Shown: positions 18,525-28,857, counted from the stretch's first letter. The stretch is 53,835 nucleotides of DNA from Cyanobacteriota bacterium (GCA_026389315.1 JAPLIC010000028.1:1-53835); one strand, 5' to 3'. The notes: generated by a model from the sequence alone, not told the origin. Made by a program: numbers and translations.

Positions 18525-19703
18525 ATGAAGGCGATGATCCTGGCGGCTGGGAAAGGAACCCGGGTGCGGCCAATCACCCACACCACTCCCAAACCGATGA
18601 TTCCTATCCTGCAGAAGCCAGTGATGGAATTTTTGCTGGAACTGCTTCGCCAGCATGGATTCAATCAGATTATGGTAAATGTCTCCCACCTCTCCGAGGA
18701 GATCGAAAACTATTTTCGTGATGGCCAACGCTTTGGTGTTCAGATTGCTTATAGCTTTGAAGGCCGAATTGAAGACGGCAAACTCATTGGTGATGCCCTT
18801 GGATCTGCAGGCGGTTTAAAGAAGATTCAGGATTTTCAACCCTTTTTCGATGACACATTTGTCGTCCTTTGTGGCGACGCCCTGATCGACCTCGATCTTG
18901 GTGAAGCCGTTCGACGTCACAAGGAAAAGGGTGCCATGGCAAGCATGATCACCAAACGGGTCCCCCCAGACCAGGTGAGCAGTTATGGGGTCGTGGTCTG
19001 CGATCCTGATGGCCGGGTGCTGCGCTTTCAGGAAAAACCTGCCGTCGAAGACGCCGCCAGCGACATGATCAACACGGGTATCTATATTTTCGAACCAGAA
19101 GTCTTTGATTTCATCCCTAGCCGCGAGCCCTTTGACATCGGCTCTGAACTATTCCCCAAACTCGTTGAAGCCGGAGCACCTTTTTTTGCGTTACCCATGG
19201 AATTTGAGTGGGTCGACATTGGCAAGGTCCCTGATTATTGGCAAGCTATCCGCAGCGTCTTGCAAGGAGATGTCCGTCAAGTTCAGGTGCCTGGAGTTGA
19301 AGTACGTCCGGGCATCTTTGTCGGCCTTAATGTGGCCGCGAACTGGGATAAGATCAATGTTGATGGACCTATCTACGTCGGTGGCATGACAAAAATTGAA
19401 GACGGAGCCACCATCATTGGCCCCGCAATGATTGGCCCAAGTTGCCATATCTGCGAAGGGGCAACCATTGATAATTCTATTATTTTTGACTATTCTAGAA
19501 TTGGCCCTGGAGTGAGACTGGTCGAGAAACTCGTCTATGGCCGCTACTGTGTCGATCGTAATGGCGACCACTTTGACCTCCAGGAGGCTTCCTTGGATTG
19601 GTTGATCACCGACGTCCGCCGCCAGGATGTATCTGCCCCCTCTCCGCAGCAGAAAGCCCTGGCCGAATTATTGGGAACCGACATCGCCCTTAAGGCAAGT
19701 TGA
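18525..19703 (+). CDS. NDP-sugar pyrophosphorylase (mannose-1-phosphate guanylyltransferase-like)
   Basis: A 392-residue sugar-nucleotide transferase. The N-terminal Rossmann-like domain has MKAMILAAGKGTRVRPIT, PKPMIPILQKPVMEFLLELL, LCGDALIDLDLG (metal-binding Asp) and FQEKP. The C-terminal third is a left-handed beta-helix (hexapeptide-like GATIIGPAMIGPSCHICEGATI). It lacks the phosphomannomutase domain found in some longer cyanobacterial relatives. The likely product is GDP-mannose or a related NDP-sugar for polysaccharide or glycolipid synthesis. I start at the second Met (18525), where family similarity begins; an ATG at 18507 would add six residues. Confidence 0.85.
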   Translation: MKAMILAAGKGTRVRPITHTTPKPMIPILQKPVMEFLLELLRQHGFNQIMVNVSHLSEEIENYFRDGQRFGVQIAYSFEGRIEDGKLIGDALGSAGGLKKIQDFQPFFDDTFVVLCGDALIDLDLGEAVRRHKEKGAMASMITKRVPPDQVSSYGVVVCDPDGRVLRFQEKPAVEDAASDMINTGIYIFEPEVFDFIPSREPFDIGSELFPKLVEAGAPFFALPMEFEWVDIGKVPDYWQAIRSVLQGDVRQVQVPGVEVRPGIFVGLNVAANWDKINVDGPIYVGGMTKIEDGATIIGPAMIGPSCHICEGATIDNSIIFDYSRIGPGVRLVEKLVYGRYCVDRNGDHFDLQEASLDWLITDVRRQDVSAPSPQQKALAELLGTDIALKAS

Positions 19704-19705
19704 TC

Positions 19706-20620
19706 TCAGGCGAGGCCATCGAGGCCCAAGATGCCTGCCTGGCTAAGGATCTCTGGGATCCGTTCCTCGGCACGGATAGCCATTAAATGAACCCCCTGGG
19801 CAAGGGGCTTGTAGCGCTCGACCTGCTCGGCGGCGATTTTGACGCCTTCTGCGGCAGGGTCCCGGGCCTCCTCGAGACGCACGATCAGGGCTTCAGGAAT
19901 GCAGGCACCGGGCACGACACGATTAATAAATTGGGCGTTACGCGCAGACTTCAGCAAAAACACCCCCGCCAACACCGGCAGGCCTAGGGGAACAGTGATT
20001 TCATCAACGAAGCGGCGCAGGCGCTCAGGATCCATCACCATCTGGGTTTGAATGAAACGTGCCCCAGCGGCATGCTTTTTGTGGATCCGGGATTTGAGTC
20101 CGCTCCAGCTAGCCGAATGGGGATCGGCCGCCCCACCGGCAAACAGGGCAGTAGCCCCATCGGGAAGGAAGCCCTTGACGGGATCCTCGCCGGCATTGAA
20201 CGCCTGCACCTGGCGCAACAGACGGACCGCTTCAAGATCATTGACCGGCTTAGCCTTGGGTTGGTCACCACTACGAACCGGATCTCCCGTCAAACACAAC
20301 ACGTTGCGAATGCCCAGGGCATGGGCCCCGAGCAAGTCGGCCTGAAGGGCGAGGCGGTTGCGATCGCGACAGGTCAACTGCAACACCGGCTCAATGCCAA
20401 CATCCAACAGGCGTCGACAAACGGCCAGGCTGCACATCCTCATCATGGCCCGGCTGCCATCGGTGACATTCACAGCATGGACGTGGCCCAGCAAATGGGT
20501 TGCGGCTTCCAATGTGCGCGATACATCCGCGCCTCGCGGCGGGGTGACCTCGGCGGTGATGGCGAATTCGCCACGGGCTAGAACGTCCTGTAACAACGGA
20601 AACGAAGCGTTGCAGCCCAT
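19706..20620 (-). CDS. metF: 5,10-methylenetetrahydrofolate reductase
   Basis: A 304-residue FAD-linked reductase making 5-methyl-THF for methionine synthesis. Visible features are the N-terminal FAITAEVTPPRGADVSRTLEA (family Glu in AEVTPP), VNVTDGSRAMMRM, LQLTCRDRN, VLCLTGDPV and ARFIQTQMVMDPE. It is convergent with the NDP-sugar gene, with only 2 nt between the stops, and divergent from the PedR-like gene with 47 nt between starts. The length is normal. Confidence 0.93.
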   Translation of the reverse strand: MGCNASFPLLQDVLARGEFAITAEVTPPRGADVSRTLEAATHLLGHVHAVNVTDGSRAMMRMCSLAVCRRLLDVGIEPVLQLTCRDRNRLALQADLLGAHALGIRNVLCLTGDPVRSGDQPKAKPVNDLEAVRLLRQVQAFNAGEDPVKGFLPDGATALFAGGAADPHSASWSGLKSRIHKKHAAGARFIQTQMVMDPERLRRFVDEITVPLGLPVLAGVFLLKSARNAQFINRVVPGACIPEALIVRLEEARDPAAEGVKIAAEQVERYKPLAQGVHLMAIRAEERIPEILSQAGILGLDGLA

Positions 20621-20667
20621 TATGAAGCCAAACAGAGCCTACACTGAGCAACAACTGCTGAGTATCC

Positions 20668-21021
20668 ATGGCCCCCCGCAGCAGAGCGGACAATCTCCGG
20701 GCTGGCGCAGCCCAAGTTCCAGGCATGGTCAGGGGGGAGCATCAAAGTGACGTCAAAGCAGATCAATGGGATGTTCGCCAGGACATCTCTGGGCGGGAAC
20801 TGGAAATTATTGAGTTGCTGGCCACAGGTCAAACCAATCAAGAAATCGCAAGCACGCTGATGATAAGCAAACGAACCGTAGACAACCATGTCAGCAATAT
20901 CTTTACTAAAACCGGTGCAAAAAACAGAGTTGCCCTACTTAATTGGGCGATGGATAATGGCAAAATCTGCCGCGATGGATTTAATTGCTGCCATCTTGAA
21001 CCTCCCCCATCCCAGCCCTGA
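20668..21021 (+). CDS. PedR-like LuxR-family redox regulator
   Basis: A 117-residue single-domain GerE/LuxR HTH protein. The HTH (about residues 38-92) reads ISGRELEIIELLATGQTNQEIASTLMISKRTVDNHVSNIF. There is no receiver domain. The C-terminus carries clustered cysteines in GKICRDGFNCC, as in the cyanobacterial PedR group, which senses photosynthetic electron transport through thiols. The N-terminal ~30 residues are unconserved, and an ATG at 20725 could be the real start. The 3' end overlaps the convergent CYTH gene by 41 nt. Confidence 0.78.
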   Translation: MAPRSRADNLRAGAAQVPGMVRGEHQSDVKADQWDVRQDISGRELEIIELLATGQTNQEIASTLMISKRTVDNHVSNIFTKTGAKNRVALLNWAMDNGKICRDGFNCCHLEPPPSQP

Positions 21022-21559
21022 CAAGTAAGGATGGCAATAGATCCCGAAGTTCCGCCTCACTCCACTGCTGTAAAGGATGGCGGGCCAAAGCGGCGTTACT
21101 CAACTGATGTCGACCCGTTAGTTCCTCACCACACCAAGCAGGCAAGTTGAGGATCTCATCCGGGTCACCCAACTCGACCTCAGCCACCACCAGCGGAGCA
21201 TTGGTCCCGGCAAACACATCCAGAACCCAGTCTCCGCCTGGAAGATTGAGTCCATAACGCTGTTTGTGCAACTGCTCGGGAGCGAGCTCCAGGAGCTCAA
21301 CGGCATCGCCATGGGGAATGGGGTATTCATATTCGAGGCGGACAGATGGCGGAGCCGAGGGGGCCTGGGGGGGGATTGCCTTGAGGGTGAGCCAGGCTTG
21401 AGGTGCCGGATCCGATTTCCCCTGGCTGATTCGCACCCGCAGGGTGAGGCCATCAGCTTGGCGAACCAGGTAACCCTGACGCATCTCGACCTGCCAGAGA
21501 CAGTGCTCCCGCCAGCCCTCGCCGACAACAAGGAAACGTCGTTCGATTTCCAGAGGCAT
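20981..21559 (-). CDS. CYTH-domain protein (triphosphate tunnel metalloenzyme)
   Basis: A 192-residue CYTH protein. The hallmark ExExK-like start is present as MPLEIERRFLV. Basic residues in RQGYLVR and LTLRVRISQG and acidic strands in RLEYEYPI and LVVAEVELG would line the tunnel. Members hydrolyse inorganic triphosphate or act as adenylate cyclase or thiamine-triphosphatase; cyanobacterial single-domain forms are most often triphosphatases. It is downstream of nadK by 33 nt and likely on the same transcript. Confidence 0.87.
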   Translation of the reverse strand: MPLEIERRFLVVGEGWREHCLWQVEMRQGYLVRQADGLTLRVRISQGKSDPAPQAWLTLKAIPPQAPSAPPSVRLEYEYPIPHGDAVELLELAPEQLHKQRYGLNLPGGDWVLDVFAGTNAPLVVAEVELGDPDEILNLPAWCGEELTGRHQLSNAALARHPLQQWSEAELRDLLPSLLVRAGMGEVQDGSN

Positions 21560-21592
21560 GGAACCAAGGGCGGAGGTCGAGGATGGGGGGCC

Positions 21593-22528
21593 TCAAGCCA
21601 GGGGGGTCGGAGCCTCCCCGGAGGCAACAGGGGGCTCCGAGTCGATCAAACTGCCGGCCCAATGCAGTTTGTGGGTCAAGGTGCGGTAATAGGAGGGGCT
21701 GTGCTCCAGTTGCAGGAAACGGGTGTGGTGCTGGCTTTGTTGCAAGACGCAACGATCTCCGGGTTCTAGGACCCTGGCCTGGGCCCCATCTTTCCAGAGC
21801 CTGACGCGACGATCACCCTCCCCGAGGGGCCGCACCGTGAGGCGGGATCCAGGCGGAACAACCACGGCACGGCTGGAGAGACTCATGGGACAGATAGGAA
21901 TCACCACAATCGCCTCAATGCCGGGATGGAGAATCGGGCCACCAGCAGCCATGGCATAGCCAGTCGAACCCGTGGGGGTAGCAATGATCAAACCATCACC
22001 GCGATATTGATCGACAACTTCACCGTCGATCGCCAGCTCCAGGCAGCAGGTGGGGGCCACGTCTTCGAGGCAGGGCCGAAAGTAAAAGTCGTTGAGAGCC
22101 CAATGGACCCCATCACTTTCAAGGCGGGCCTCCAGCATCATGCGACGGTCGATGGCGAAGCGATCTTCCCGTAAACGTCGCCAAAGGGCCCCGCTTCCGG
22201 CCTCTCCCTCAAGTCGCAGCAGTCGCCGTTCATGGGTTAGGAAACCGAGGCTACCGCCCACATTGAAACTGAGCAAGGGAACCCCCCATGGAGCCAGGTG
22301 GCGAGCCGCCCCAAGAACGGTGCCATCGCCGCCAAAGACAAGGGCCAGCTGGGGCAAAGGGGGAGGGTCAAGAGCTAGCAGCTCGGGCAGATCTTGGGCG
22401 GTGGGACCGGCTTGAACCAGCACGACTTCGACACCTTCCCGTGCCAACTCTTCAGCGCAACGTTGGGCCTCGGCCATGGCAAGGTAACTGCCCTGGCGTG
22501 AGATCAACCAGAGGCTACGGAGCTCCAT
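21593..22528 (-). CDS. nadK: NAD(+) kinase
   Basis: A 311-residue enzyme that phosphorylates NAD to NADP. Family motifs are the GGDGT loop in [37 protein letters not shown] (NE/D motif) and [19 protein letters not shown]. It follows ndhE by 36 nt, so it is probably read with the ndhAIGE operon. Linking NADP supply to NDH-1 genes is attractive but is inference. Confidence 0.94.
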   Translation of the reverse strand: MELRSLWLISRQGSYLAMAEAQRCAEELAREGVEVVLVQAGPTAQDLPELLALDPPPLPQLALVFGGDGTVLGAARHLAPWGVPLLSFNVGGSLGFLTHERRLLRLEGEAGSGALWRRLREDRFAIDRRMMLEARLESDGVHWALNDFYFRPCLEDVAPTCCLELAIDGEVVDQYRGDGLIIATPTGSTGYAMAAGGPILHPGIEAIVVIPICPMSLSSRAVVVPPGSRLTVRPLGEGDRRVRLWKDGAQARVLEPGDRCVLQQSQHHTRFLQLEHSPSYYRTLTHKLHWAGSLIDSEPPVASGEAPTPLA

Positions 22529-22564
22529 GGGGCTGTCTTGCGGAGCGTAACTGCAGGAAGCCGT

Positions 22565-22885
22565 TCACCAGCGCAAAAGATTGAATCGCTCCATATCCAC
22601 CGTTTCGCGGTTGCGGTAAAGAGAAAGTAAAATGGCCAGCCCAACCGCAGCCTCGGCGGCCGCCACGGTGATAACAAAAATTGCAAAAACCTGGCCACGA
22701 ATCAGCTGACCGTCGAGATAGTTGGAAAACGACATCAGGTTAAGGTTCACCGCGTTGAGCATGAGCTCGATGCTCATCAGCACTCTCACCGCATTGCGAC
22801 TGTTGATCAATCCCCAGACGCCAATGCAGAACAAAAAAGCGGCGACGGTGAGGTAGGCCTGGAGGGGGATGGCATCGGCGGTCAT
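22565..22885 (-). CDS. ndhE: NAD(P)H-quinone oxidoreductase subunit 4L
   Basis: A 106-residue NuoK-like membrane subunit with three helices and the conserved membrane glutamates in [15 protein letters not shown] and [17 protein letters not shown]. The start is 2 nt after the ndhG stop, so the genes are coupled. It is the last ndh gene of the operon, followed by nadK. Confidence 0.96.
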   Translation of the reverse strand: MTADAIPLQAYLTVAAFLFCIGVWGLINSRNAVRVLMSIELMLNAVNLNLMSFSNYLDGQLIRGQVFAIFVITVAAAEAAVGLAILLSLYRNRETVDMERFNLLRW

Positions 22886-22887
22886 GG

Positions 22888-23505
22888 TTAACTCCGGAGG
22901 GGCACTGAATCGGTGGGCTCAAGGAGCAGGGGACTGCGCTCCTTTTCGATCAAAACCTGGTCAGCGGGTTCGCCCGTGATGATGTCGATGCTGAAGACAT
23001 CACGTCGGGCCAAGACGATGGCACCAATCATGGCCATCAACAGCAGCACCGAAGCGAGTTCAAAGGGAAGCAGATAGTCGCTGAACAGGTGCTCTCCGAT
23101 GCGGATCGTGGCGTCCTCCCCGACCGGGGTGGGACCTGGCAAAGCCCAAGGAGTTGTGAAAGCCACCCGGATCAACAAGCCCAGCAGACCAGCACATACG
23201 GCACCGGAAAGCAACCGGCGTACGGCCATGCCGGGGATGGGTGCCAGATTCTCCTTCTTATTCACCAACATGATGGCGAACAGAATCAGAACATTAACGG
23301 CACCGACGTAGACCAAAACCTGGGCCGCAGCGACGAAGCTGGCATTCAGAAGCAGATAGAGGCCCGCAACCGAAAGAAAGACACCGGCGAGCAGAAAGGC
23401 GGAATAAACAATGTTGGGCAGGAGCACCACCGCCAAGGAACCGAGCACCAAGGTGGCTGAAAGAATGACGAAGCAGACCAGCTGCGTGGTGGAAGCGACA
23501 GTCAT
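22888..23505 (-). CDS. ndhG: NAD(P)H-quinone oxidoreductase subunit 6
   Basis: A 205-residue NuoJ-like subunit with five predicted membrane helices; the conserved TM3 region is [19 protein letters not shown] cytosolic tail follows the last helix ([18 protein letters not shown]). The ATG overlaps the ndhI stop by one base (TGATG). The length is normal for cyanobacteria. Confidence 0.95.
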   Translation of the reverse strand: MTVASTTQLVCFVILSATLVLGSLAVVLLPNIVYSAFLLAGVFLSVAGLYLLLNASFVAAAQVLVYVGAVNVLILFAIMLVNKKENLAPIPGMAVRRLLSGAVCAGLLGLLIRVAFTTPWALPGPTPVGEDATIRIGEHLFSDYLLPFELASVLLLMAMIGAIVLARRDVFSIDIITGEPADQVLIEKERSPLLLEPTDSVPLRS

Positions 23506-24098
23506 CAGGAAGGGTCGGAGGCTTTGGCGGCAATCACCTTTGCGGGAAGTCTGCCTGCCCGGGGAGCCGTTGGTGAGACCCCATGGGGATCCATGACTCC
23601 GGGGGGAAGATAGGCCAACTCCTTGAGGGCAAAGACCGCCGGATCGGAAGTGACGCTAGTGGGCAGGCGACCGAGGGCAACGTTGTCGTAATTAAGACTG
23701 TGACGATCGTAGGCCGCCAATTCATATTCTTCCGTCATCGAAAGGCAGTTGGTGGGGCAATACTCAACACAGTTACCGCAAAAAATACACACACCAAAAT
23801 CAATCGAATAATTTCGGAGTTCCTTTTTCTTCGTGGCCTTATTCATCACCCAGTCGACGACGGGCAAGTTTATTGGGCAGACCCGAACACATACCTCGCA
23901 AGCAATGCACTTGTCAAATTCGTAGTGAATACGCCCCCGGTAGCGTTCAGAGGGAATCAGCTTTTCGTAGGGGTACTGCACCGTGACTGGCCGGCGGCGC
24001 AGATGATCAAAGGTCACCCCCAGACCTTGGGTGATGTACTTGGCCGCACCAACGGCATCGCGGGTGTAATCACCAACTTTGCTGAGAAAACCGAACAT
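23505..24098 (-). CDS. ndhI: NAD(P)H-quinone oxidoreductase subunit I
   Basis: A 197-residue 8Fe ferredoxin-like subunit carrying electrons toward quinone. Two CxxCxxCxxxC motifs are clear: [20 protein letters not shown] and [22 protein letters not shown]. The N-terminal amphipathic part and the C-terminal tail are typical of the cyanobacterial form. It lies 71 nt downstream of ndhA. Confidence 0.96.
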   Translation of the reverse strand: MFGFLSKVGDYTRDAVGAAKYITQGLGVTFDHLRRRPVTVQYPYEKLIPSERYRGRIHYEFDKCIACEVCVRVCPINLPVVDWVMNKATKKKELRNYSIDFGVCIFCGNCVEYCPTNCLSMTEEYELAAYDRHSLNYDNVALGRLPTSVTSDPAVFALKELAYLPPGVMDPHGVSPTAPRAGRLPAKVIAAKASDPS

Positions 24099-24169
24099 GG
24101 CAGGGCGGAACTGAGGGGTAAGGAGAAATCGTCAGACCATGGTGGCCGATCGACCGGCCGGTTGGGGCT

Positions 24170-25282
24170 TCAACCTCCGAAAGCGGATGGGAAAGCAAGT
24201 TTGAGGGCGGCGGTAATGAGGAGATTCACCAGGGCGATCGGCAGCAGGAACTTCCAGCCCAGATCCAGAAGCTGGTCGATACGGACTCGGGGCACGGTCC
24301 AACGCAACAGGATGGCAAAAAACACCAGAAGATAAGCCTTGAGGATCGTCATGACGATCCCGACAGAGCCGGTGATCAACTGGACCAGGGGGGCGTCCAC
24401 TGATTGACCCATCAAGCCCGCCAGCCATTCGACAGGCACGGGGAAACCCCAGCCGCCTAAGTAGAGAACCGAAACCAACAGGGCCGAGAGGACAAGATTG
24501 ATATAACTGCCCAGATAAAAGAGGGCGAACTTCATGCCGGCGTACTCGGTCTGGTAGCCCGCCACTAATTCTTCTTCGGCTTCTGGAAGATCGAAGGGGA
24601 GCCTCTCGCATTCGGCCAGGACGCAGATCCAGAAAATCACAAAGCCGATCGGCTGGCGCCAGATATTCCAGCTAAGGATGCCGGCTCCGGTCTGTTGGTT
24701 GACAATGTCGACGGTGCTGAGCGAGTTGCTCATCATCACGATCGCCAACACGGCCAGGGCCAGGGGAATCTCGTAACTGATCGACTGGGCGGCGGCCCTA
24801 AGACCTCCTAGCAAAGAATACTTATTGTTGCTGGCATAGCCGCTCATCAACAGACCGATCGGCTGAATACTACTGAGGGCAATCCAGAGAAAAATACCGA
24901 CCCCTACATTGCTGATGAGCAGGTTTTGACCAAAGGGAACCACCAGCCAGGAAAGGATTACCGGCACCAGGACCAACACCGGACCCAAGGTGAACAGCAG
25001 GCTGTCGGCCCGAGCGGGAATGATGTCCTCTTTGAAGAGCAACTTGAGGCCATCGGCCAGGGGCTGCAGCAGCCCCAGGGCACCGGCGTACTCCGGTCCG
25101 ATGCGCTGCTGGGCGGCGGCGGAGATTTTGCGCTCCAGCCAGACGTTGACCAAAACTCCCACAACGGCGGCGACAAGCACCAGCAGCATGGGCAGGGGCA
25201 GCCAAAGCAACCTGGCCAGGCCAGGCCCCAACCCCAGGCCGCCGAGGGCCTCGATGAAACTGCTCTGGAGATCAAGACCCAT
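24170..25282 (-). CDS. ndhA: NAD(P)H-quinone oxidoreductase subunit 1
   Basis: A 370-residue NuoH-like subunit that forms the quinone pocket. The loop [39 protein letters not shown] and the later [22 protein letters not shown] are hallmarks. I start at the ATG at 25282, giving [16 protein letters not shown], like relatives; an in-frame ATG at 25321 would add 13 residues. It is first in the ndhA-I-G-E series and 81 nt downstream of gltA. Confidence 0.95.
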   Translation of the reverse strand: MGLDLQSSFIEALGGLGLGPGLARLLWLPLPMLLVLVAAVVGVLVNVWLERKISAAAQQRIGPEYAGALGLLQPLADGLKLLFKEDIIPARADSLLFTLGPVLVLVPVILSWLVVPFGQNLLISNVGVGIFLWIALSSIQPIGLLMSGYASNNKYSLLGGLRAAAQSISYEIPLALAVLAIVMMSNSLSTVDIVNQQTGAGILSWNIWRQPIGFVIFWICVLAECERLPFDLPEAEEELVAGYQTEYAGMKFALFYLGSYINLVLSALLVSVLYLGGWGFPVPVEWLAGLMGQSVDAPLVQLITGSVGIVMTILKAYLLVFFAILLRWTVPRVRIDQLLDLGWKFLLPIALVNLLITAALKLAFPSAFGG

Positions 25283-25363
25283 GGAAGGGAGTCCCTCAGT
25301 CACAACTGTGTTCAACAGCATCGTGGCAGCTCCTGGTGGATCTGGGGGAATCCGCCTGGGACC

Positions 25364-26575
25364 TTAGGTCGCGGCGGGACGCAGCTCAAGGGGGACCCAC
25401 GCCCGTTCGAGCGAGCCGGTGTAGATCTGGCTGGGACGATAGATGCGATTGGCCCCGAGCTGCTCGCGCCAGTGGGCCAGCCAGCCAGCGGTGCGGGCAA
25501 TGGCGAAGATCGGCGTAAAGAGGTCGCGGGGGATGCCGAGCTTGCGATACACCAGTCCGGAATAGAAGTCGACGTTGGGGAAGATGCCCTTGGGGCCGAG
25601 TCGATCAGCGGCCACGGCCTCCAGGCGTCGAGCCACGTCATACATCGTGTCGTAGCCGAAACGCTGGAACAGTTCCTCGGCCAGCCCCTGCAGAATGACT
25701 GCCCGGGGATCCTTGACGCGATATTCGCGGTGTCCGAAGCCCATGATTTTCTGTTTCTGGGCGATGGCCCGATCCAGCCAGGAGTCGACCTCCTCCACAG
25801 AGCCGATTTGGTCGAGCATTTCGAGCACATCTTCGTTGGCGCCCCCATGCAAAGGGCCCGCCAGGGTGCCCACCGCCGAGGCCACCACTGCATAGGGATC
25901 GGTCAGGGTGCTGGCGGTGACCCGGGCGCTGAACGTGCTGGCGTTGAGGCTGTGTTCGGCATGGAGGATCAGGCAGGCATCAAAGATGCGGGCCGCCAGG
26001 GGGTCCGGTTCCCGCTCGGTGAGCATGTAAAGAAAATTGGCGCCGTAGGGCAGATCTTCGCGGGGTTGAATCGGATCCTGGCCTTTGCGAATCAATTGAA
26101 AGGCCGCCACCATGGTGGGAATCTTGGCGATCAGCCGAACCACCGCATCGACGATGTACTGCGGGTCGTAAAGGGCGCGGCGCGAATAGAAGAGTCCCAG
26201 GGAGGCGGCACTGGCCTGGAGGGCATCCATCGGATGGCCCGAAGCCGGGAAGCATTTCATCATGTCCCGAATGCGGAAGCTGACCCGCCGGTGCATCTGC
26301 ACCTCGTGTTCAAAATCCCGCAACTGAAAAATTGTCGGCAACTCGCCCCAGATCAGGAGATAGGCCGTTTCGAGAAAGCTGCTGTACTGGGCCAGCTGCT
26401 CGAGGGGATAGCCCCGGTAGGTGAGCAATCCCCGGTTGCCGTCGATCGAACAGATGGCCGACTGGGTGGCGGGCACCCCCTCCAAGCCAGGCCGAAAAGG
26501 GGGCGGGGCGGCTGCGGTCGGGGTGGCCTGGGCGTCGCCATTGTCTGGAGCGTCGCCGCTGGTCTTGGCCGCCAT
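25364..26575 (-). CDS. gltA: Citrate synthase
   Basis: A 403-residue citrate synthase condensing oxaloacetate and acetyl-CoA. Active-site segments are HAEHSLNASTFSAR (His), LAGPLHGGANE (His) and MGFGHREY plus FPNVDFYSGLVY (Asp). An N-terminal Ala/Pro-rich stretch of about 30 residues precedes the catalytic fold. I use the ATG at 26575; a start at 26599 would add eight residues. It lies just upstream of ndhA on the same strand. Confidence 0.95.
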   Translation of the reverse strand: MAAKTSGDAPDNGDAQATPTAAAPPPFRPGLEGVPATQSAICSIDGNRGLLTYRGYPLEQLAQYSSFLETAYLLIWGELPTIFQLRDFEHEVQMHRRVSFRIRDMMKCFPASGHPMDALQASAASLGLFYSRRALYDPQYIVDAVVRLIAKIPTMVAAFQLIRKGQDPIQPREDLPYGANFLYMLTEREPDPLAARIFDACLILHAEHSLNASTFSARVTASTLTDPYAVVASAVGTLAGPLHGGANEDVLEMLDQIGSVEEVDSWLDRAIAQKQKIMGFGHREYRVKDPRAVILQGLAEELFQRFGYDTMYDVARRLEAVAADRLGPKGIFPNVDFYSGLVYRKLGIPRDLFTPIFAIARTAGWLAHWREQLGANRIYRPSQIYTGSLERAWVPLELRPAAT

Positions 26576-26654
26576 GACAGTGGTTTGAAATGATGTCAAA
26601 CCTAGGTGTCGAGAAGCGACCTTGCCGTAGTGCAGGCTGCCGACCGATGCCGAA

Positions 26655-27167
26655 TCAATCGGCCAACAGGATGCGGGGCCGCAGCAGCAGGCTCAACTGC
26701 CCCTTCCAGGGGCCACCGGGCTCCCGCAGTTGATCGAGGGTCACAAGCAGCAGACCCGCCTTGCGCAGGGCAATCGCGCCTGGACGGGCACCCAGGAGCT
26801 GGGCGGCCAGCAAGCCCAGGTCGGGCTCATGACCCACCAGGCCAATGCGGCCGCCCATGGGCAAGGGAAGGGACTCCAGGTAAGCAGCCAGCCAACCGGA
26901 GGCATCCCCCCCGGGCGCCAGGGCCGCAGCCGCCTGCCAACTCGGCGCCATCCCGACCGCCACGGCAATCTCTGCGGTCTGACGGGCCCGCGTCAGGGGG
27001 CTGCTGAACAGAATCTGGACATCCAGGTCGAGGGCGCGGGCCCGACGCAGAACGGTTTCGGTCCGCAGGCGGCCTTCTGATGTGAGGCTGCGGGCCCCGT
27101 CGTCAAGTCCACCGCGCCGCTCTTCGGCAATGCCGTGGCGCAGCAACAACAGTTCAAGACCGTCCAT
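26655..27167 (-). CDS. sixA: Phosphohistidine phosphatase SixA-like
   Basis: A 170-residue histidine phosphatase. It has the RHG motif early (LELLLLRHGIAEE), SPLTRARQTAEIA and the second catalytic His in GLVGHEPDLGLLA. SixA-type enzymes dephosphorylate phosphohistidine on phosphorelay or PTS proteins; the target in cyanobacteria is not established. The ATG at 27167 overlaps the upstream DUF3352 gene by 14 nt. Confidence 0.88.
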   Translation of the reverse strand: MDGLELLLLRHGIAEERRGGLDDGARSLTSEGRLRTETVLRRARALDLDVQILFSSPLTRARQTAEIAVAVGMAPSWQAAAALAPGGDASGWLAAYLESLPLPMGGRIGLVGHEPDLGLLAAQLLGARPGAIALRKAGLLLVTLDQLREPGGPWKGQLSLLLRPRILLAD

Positions 27168-28803
27168 CGTCCCTCCCGGGCCGGCCGGCCGCCTGAAACT
27201 CCAACTGTCCATGAACCCGCATCGCCCCGTCCTGGGGCTCAAGGGCCAGGGCCATTCCCTGGACCGACCCCTCCAGGGGTCCGCCACCAAGCATGCCCAG
27301 GAGACGCCAAGGCTGCCAGTCCCGCAACAGTTGGCGGGCTGGGCGGGCGGCCAAGGCCCATTGCAGTGGCGCTTGTTCAGCCATCAGGCCCTGCAGCTGG
27401 CGGGCCCGCAGGGAAGGGGGGCGGCCCCGACCGAACTCCCTGAGCTGGTCGATGCTGGCCCCCCACCAGGCCAGCCCCTGGTCCTGCAGGCGCCAGCCGG
27501 CCACGGAAGCCACCAGCTGATCAGGCCCCTCGTTGGCGCGGCGGGGGCGGATCTTGGCGCCCTCAAGCCGGGTCCAAACCGAGGCCGTGTGATCGCGGAT
27601 CTCAAGCGGAGCTTCCACCCACCCCAGGGCGGCCAGGGGAGCTTCCAAAGCAGCGGCGGCAGGCTGGTCGGCGGGGGTTCCGAGCAACCAGCTGCCGTCC
27701 AGATCGGCGAGGAGTAAAGGGCCCTCGGCCTTTTCGGCCACAAGGCCCGGCAGGGGACCGCTGGCGACGGCAAAAGCCATGGCGCGATCCAGCAAGGGCT
27801 TCAAGGCAGGCAGGCTTTGCAGTGCGGCGGACTGACGCAGGAGCAACAGGGCGGAGGGTTCCTGGTCAAGGCCCGCCAACAAAGCTGCGGCAGCCTGGTT
27901 TTCGCCGAGCGCGTTGGCAGCAACGGGCTCGGAGGGCAGCACCTGGGGAGCCAGCAGGCCCTCAAGCCGCAGGGTTCGCCCCTGCGGCTTGAGGGCCGCC
28001 ACCAGGTGGGACGGGGGGCCGGCGGCAGGATTCTGCTCTGGCAGGAAGGGCCCCAGGAGGCCGACCCCAGCGGCGGCAGGACGGGCCACCAGCAGGGCCA
28101 CCCCTTCGCCCAGCCGGGCCATTCCCTCGCGAAACCACGGCTGGGCAGCCTGGTTGAGATCATCAATCTGGGAGACGTCGAGGGCCTCTTCGAGCGCCCC
28201 GCGTCCCGAGGCGATCAAGAGCAGGTCGTCATCCACCAAAGCCGTTGCCAGGGGCATCGCCACCTGGCCACGCAGGGCCCCGCGACCACTGATCACCCCC
28301 ATGCCCCTATAACTCGTGACCTGCAGATCGGTGCCCGCCAGGCTGCGGGTTTGCCAGAAACGCTGCACAAAAAGGCGGGCCCCATCGGGGTCGCGGCTGC
28401 GCAGGGCCAGCAGCCAGCCGGGTCCTGAGCTCAGCGTAGGGGGATCCAGCAGGGCCATGCCGATTTCCGGAGCCAACCAACTGGCCAGTTCGCCCTGATA
28501 GTCGAGTCCCGCGGCTGCGAAAGCACCATCCCGTAACCGCGCCAGCACGTCACCGCTCGCCCGCCGCTGACGCGGCGGGGCCAGGGCCCGGGCGTAGGCC
28601 ACAGGCTCCTCGGCATCGGTCATCAAGTAGAGGCTGAACGGGGCCTGCCGGGGCACGAAGCGGGCGGCGCGAGGCAAGGCCAGGGCCTGGTGCTGGAGCC
28701 GCAGGGGACTGCGCTGCCACACCAGCCACCATCCCGCCGCGGCCAGACTGAGCAGGAGAAGAATCCCCGTCAGCAGCACCGCCAGGAACGCCCGGCCCTT
28801 CAT
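27154..28803 (-). CDS. DUF3352 domain protein with N-terminal membrane anchor
   Basis: A 549-residue protein. After MKGRAF a single hydrophobic helix (residues 7-30, LLTGILLLLSLAAAGWWLVW) anchors a long, mostly extracytoplasmic domain beginning at FVPRQAPFSLYLMTD. The pattern of VISGRGALRGQVAMPLATALVDDDLLLIASG is typical of cyanobacterial DUF3352 proteins. The function is unknown to me. I start at 28803, just before the anchor; the frame is open upstream but antisense to the rhodanese gene. It ends inside sixA, a likely coupled pair. Confidence 0.78.
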   Translation of the reverse strand: MKGRAFLAVLLTGILLLLSLAAAGWWLVWQRSPLRLQHQALALPRAARFVPRQAPFSLYLMTDAEEPVAYARALAPPRQRRASGDVLARLRDGAFAAAGLDYQGELASWLAPEIGMALLDPPTLSSGPGWLLALRSRDPDGARLFVQRFWQTRSLAGTDLQVTSYRGMGVISGRGALRGQVAMPLATALVDDDLLLIASGRGALEEALDVSQIDDLNQAAQPWFREGMARLGEGVALLVARPAAAGVGLLGPFLPEQNPAAGPPSHLVAALKPQGRTLRLEGLLAPQVLPSEPVAANALGENQAAAALLAGLDQEPSALLLLRQSAALQSLPALKPLLDRAMAFAVASGPLPGLVAEKAEGPLLLADLDGSWLLGTPADQPAAAALEAPLAALGWVEAPLEIRDHTASVWTRLEGAKIRPRRANEGPDQLVASVAGWRLQDQGLAWWGASIDQLREFGRGRPPSLRARQLQGLMAEQAPLQWALAARPARQLLRDWQPWRLLGMLGGGPLEGSVQGMALALEPQDGAMRVHGQLEFQAAGRPGRDDGRS

Positions 28804-28857
28804 AAGGTCGCATCGGTAGATATGGGCCCATCTTCCGCCACCTTCTTCCCAGACACC

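Noticed and set aside
24926..26593. 555-codon open frame on the plus strand
   Set aside because: It is antisense to ndhA and gltA, which are clearly real; it has Gln/His/Gly-rich shadow composition and no domain.
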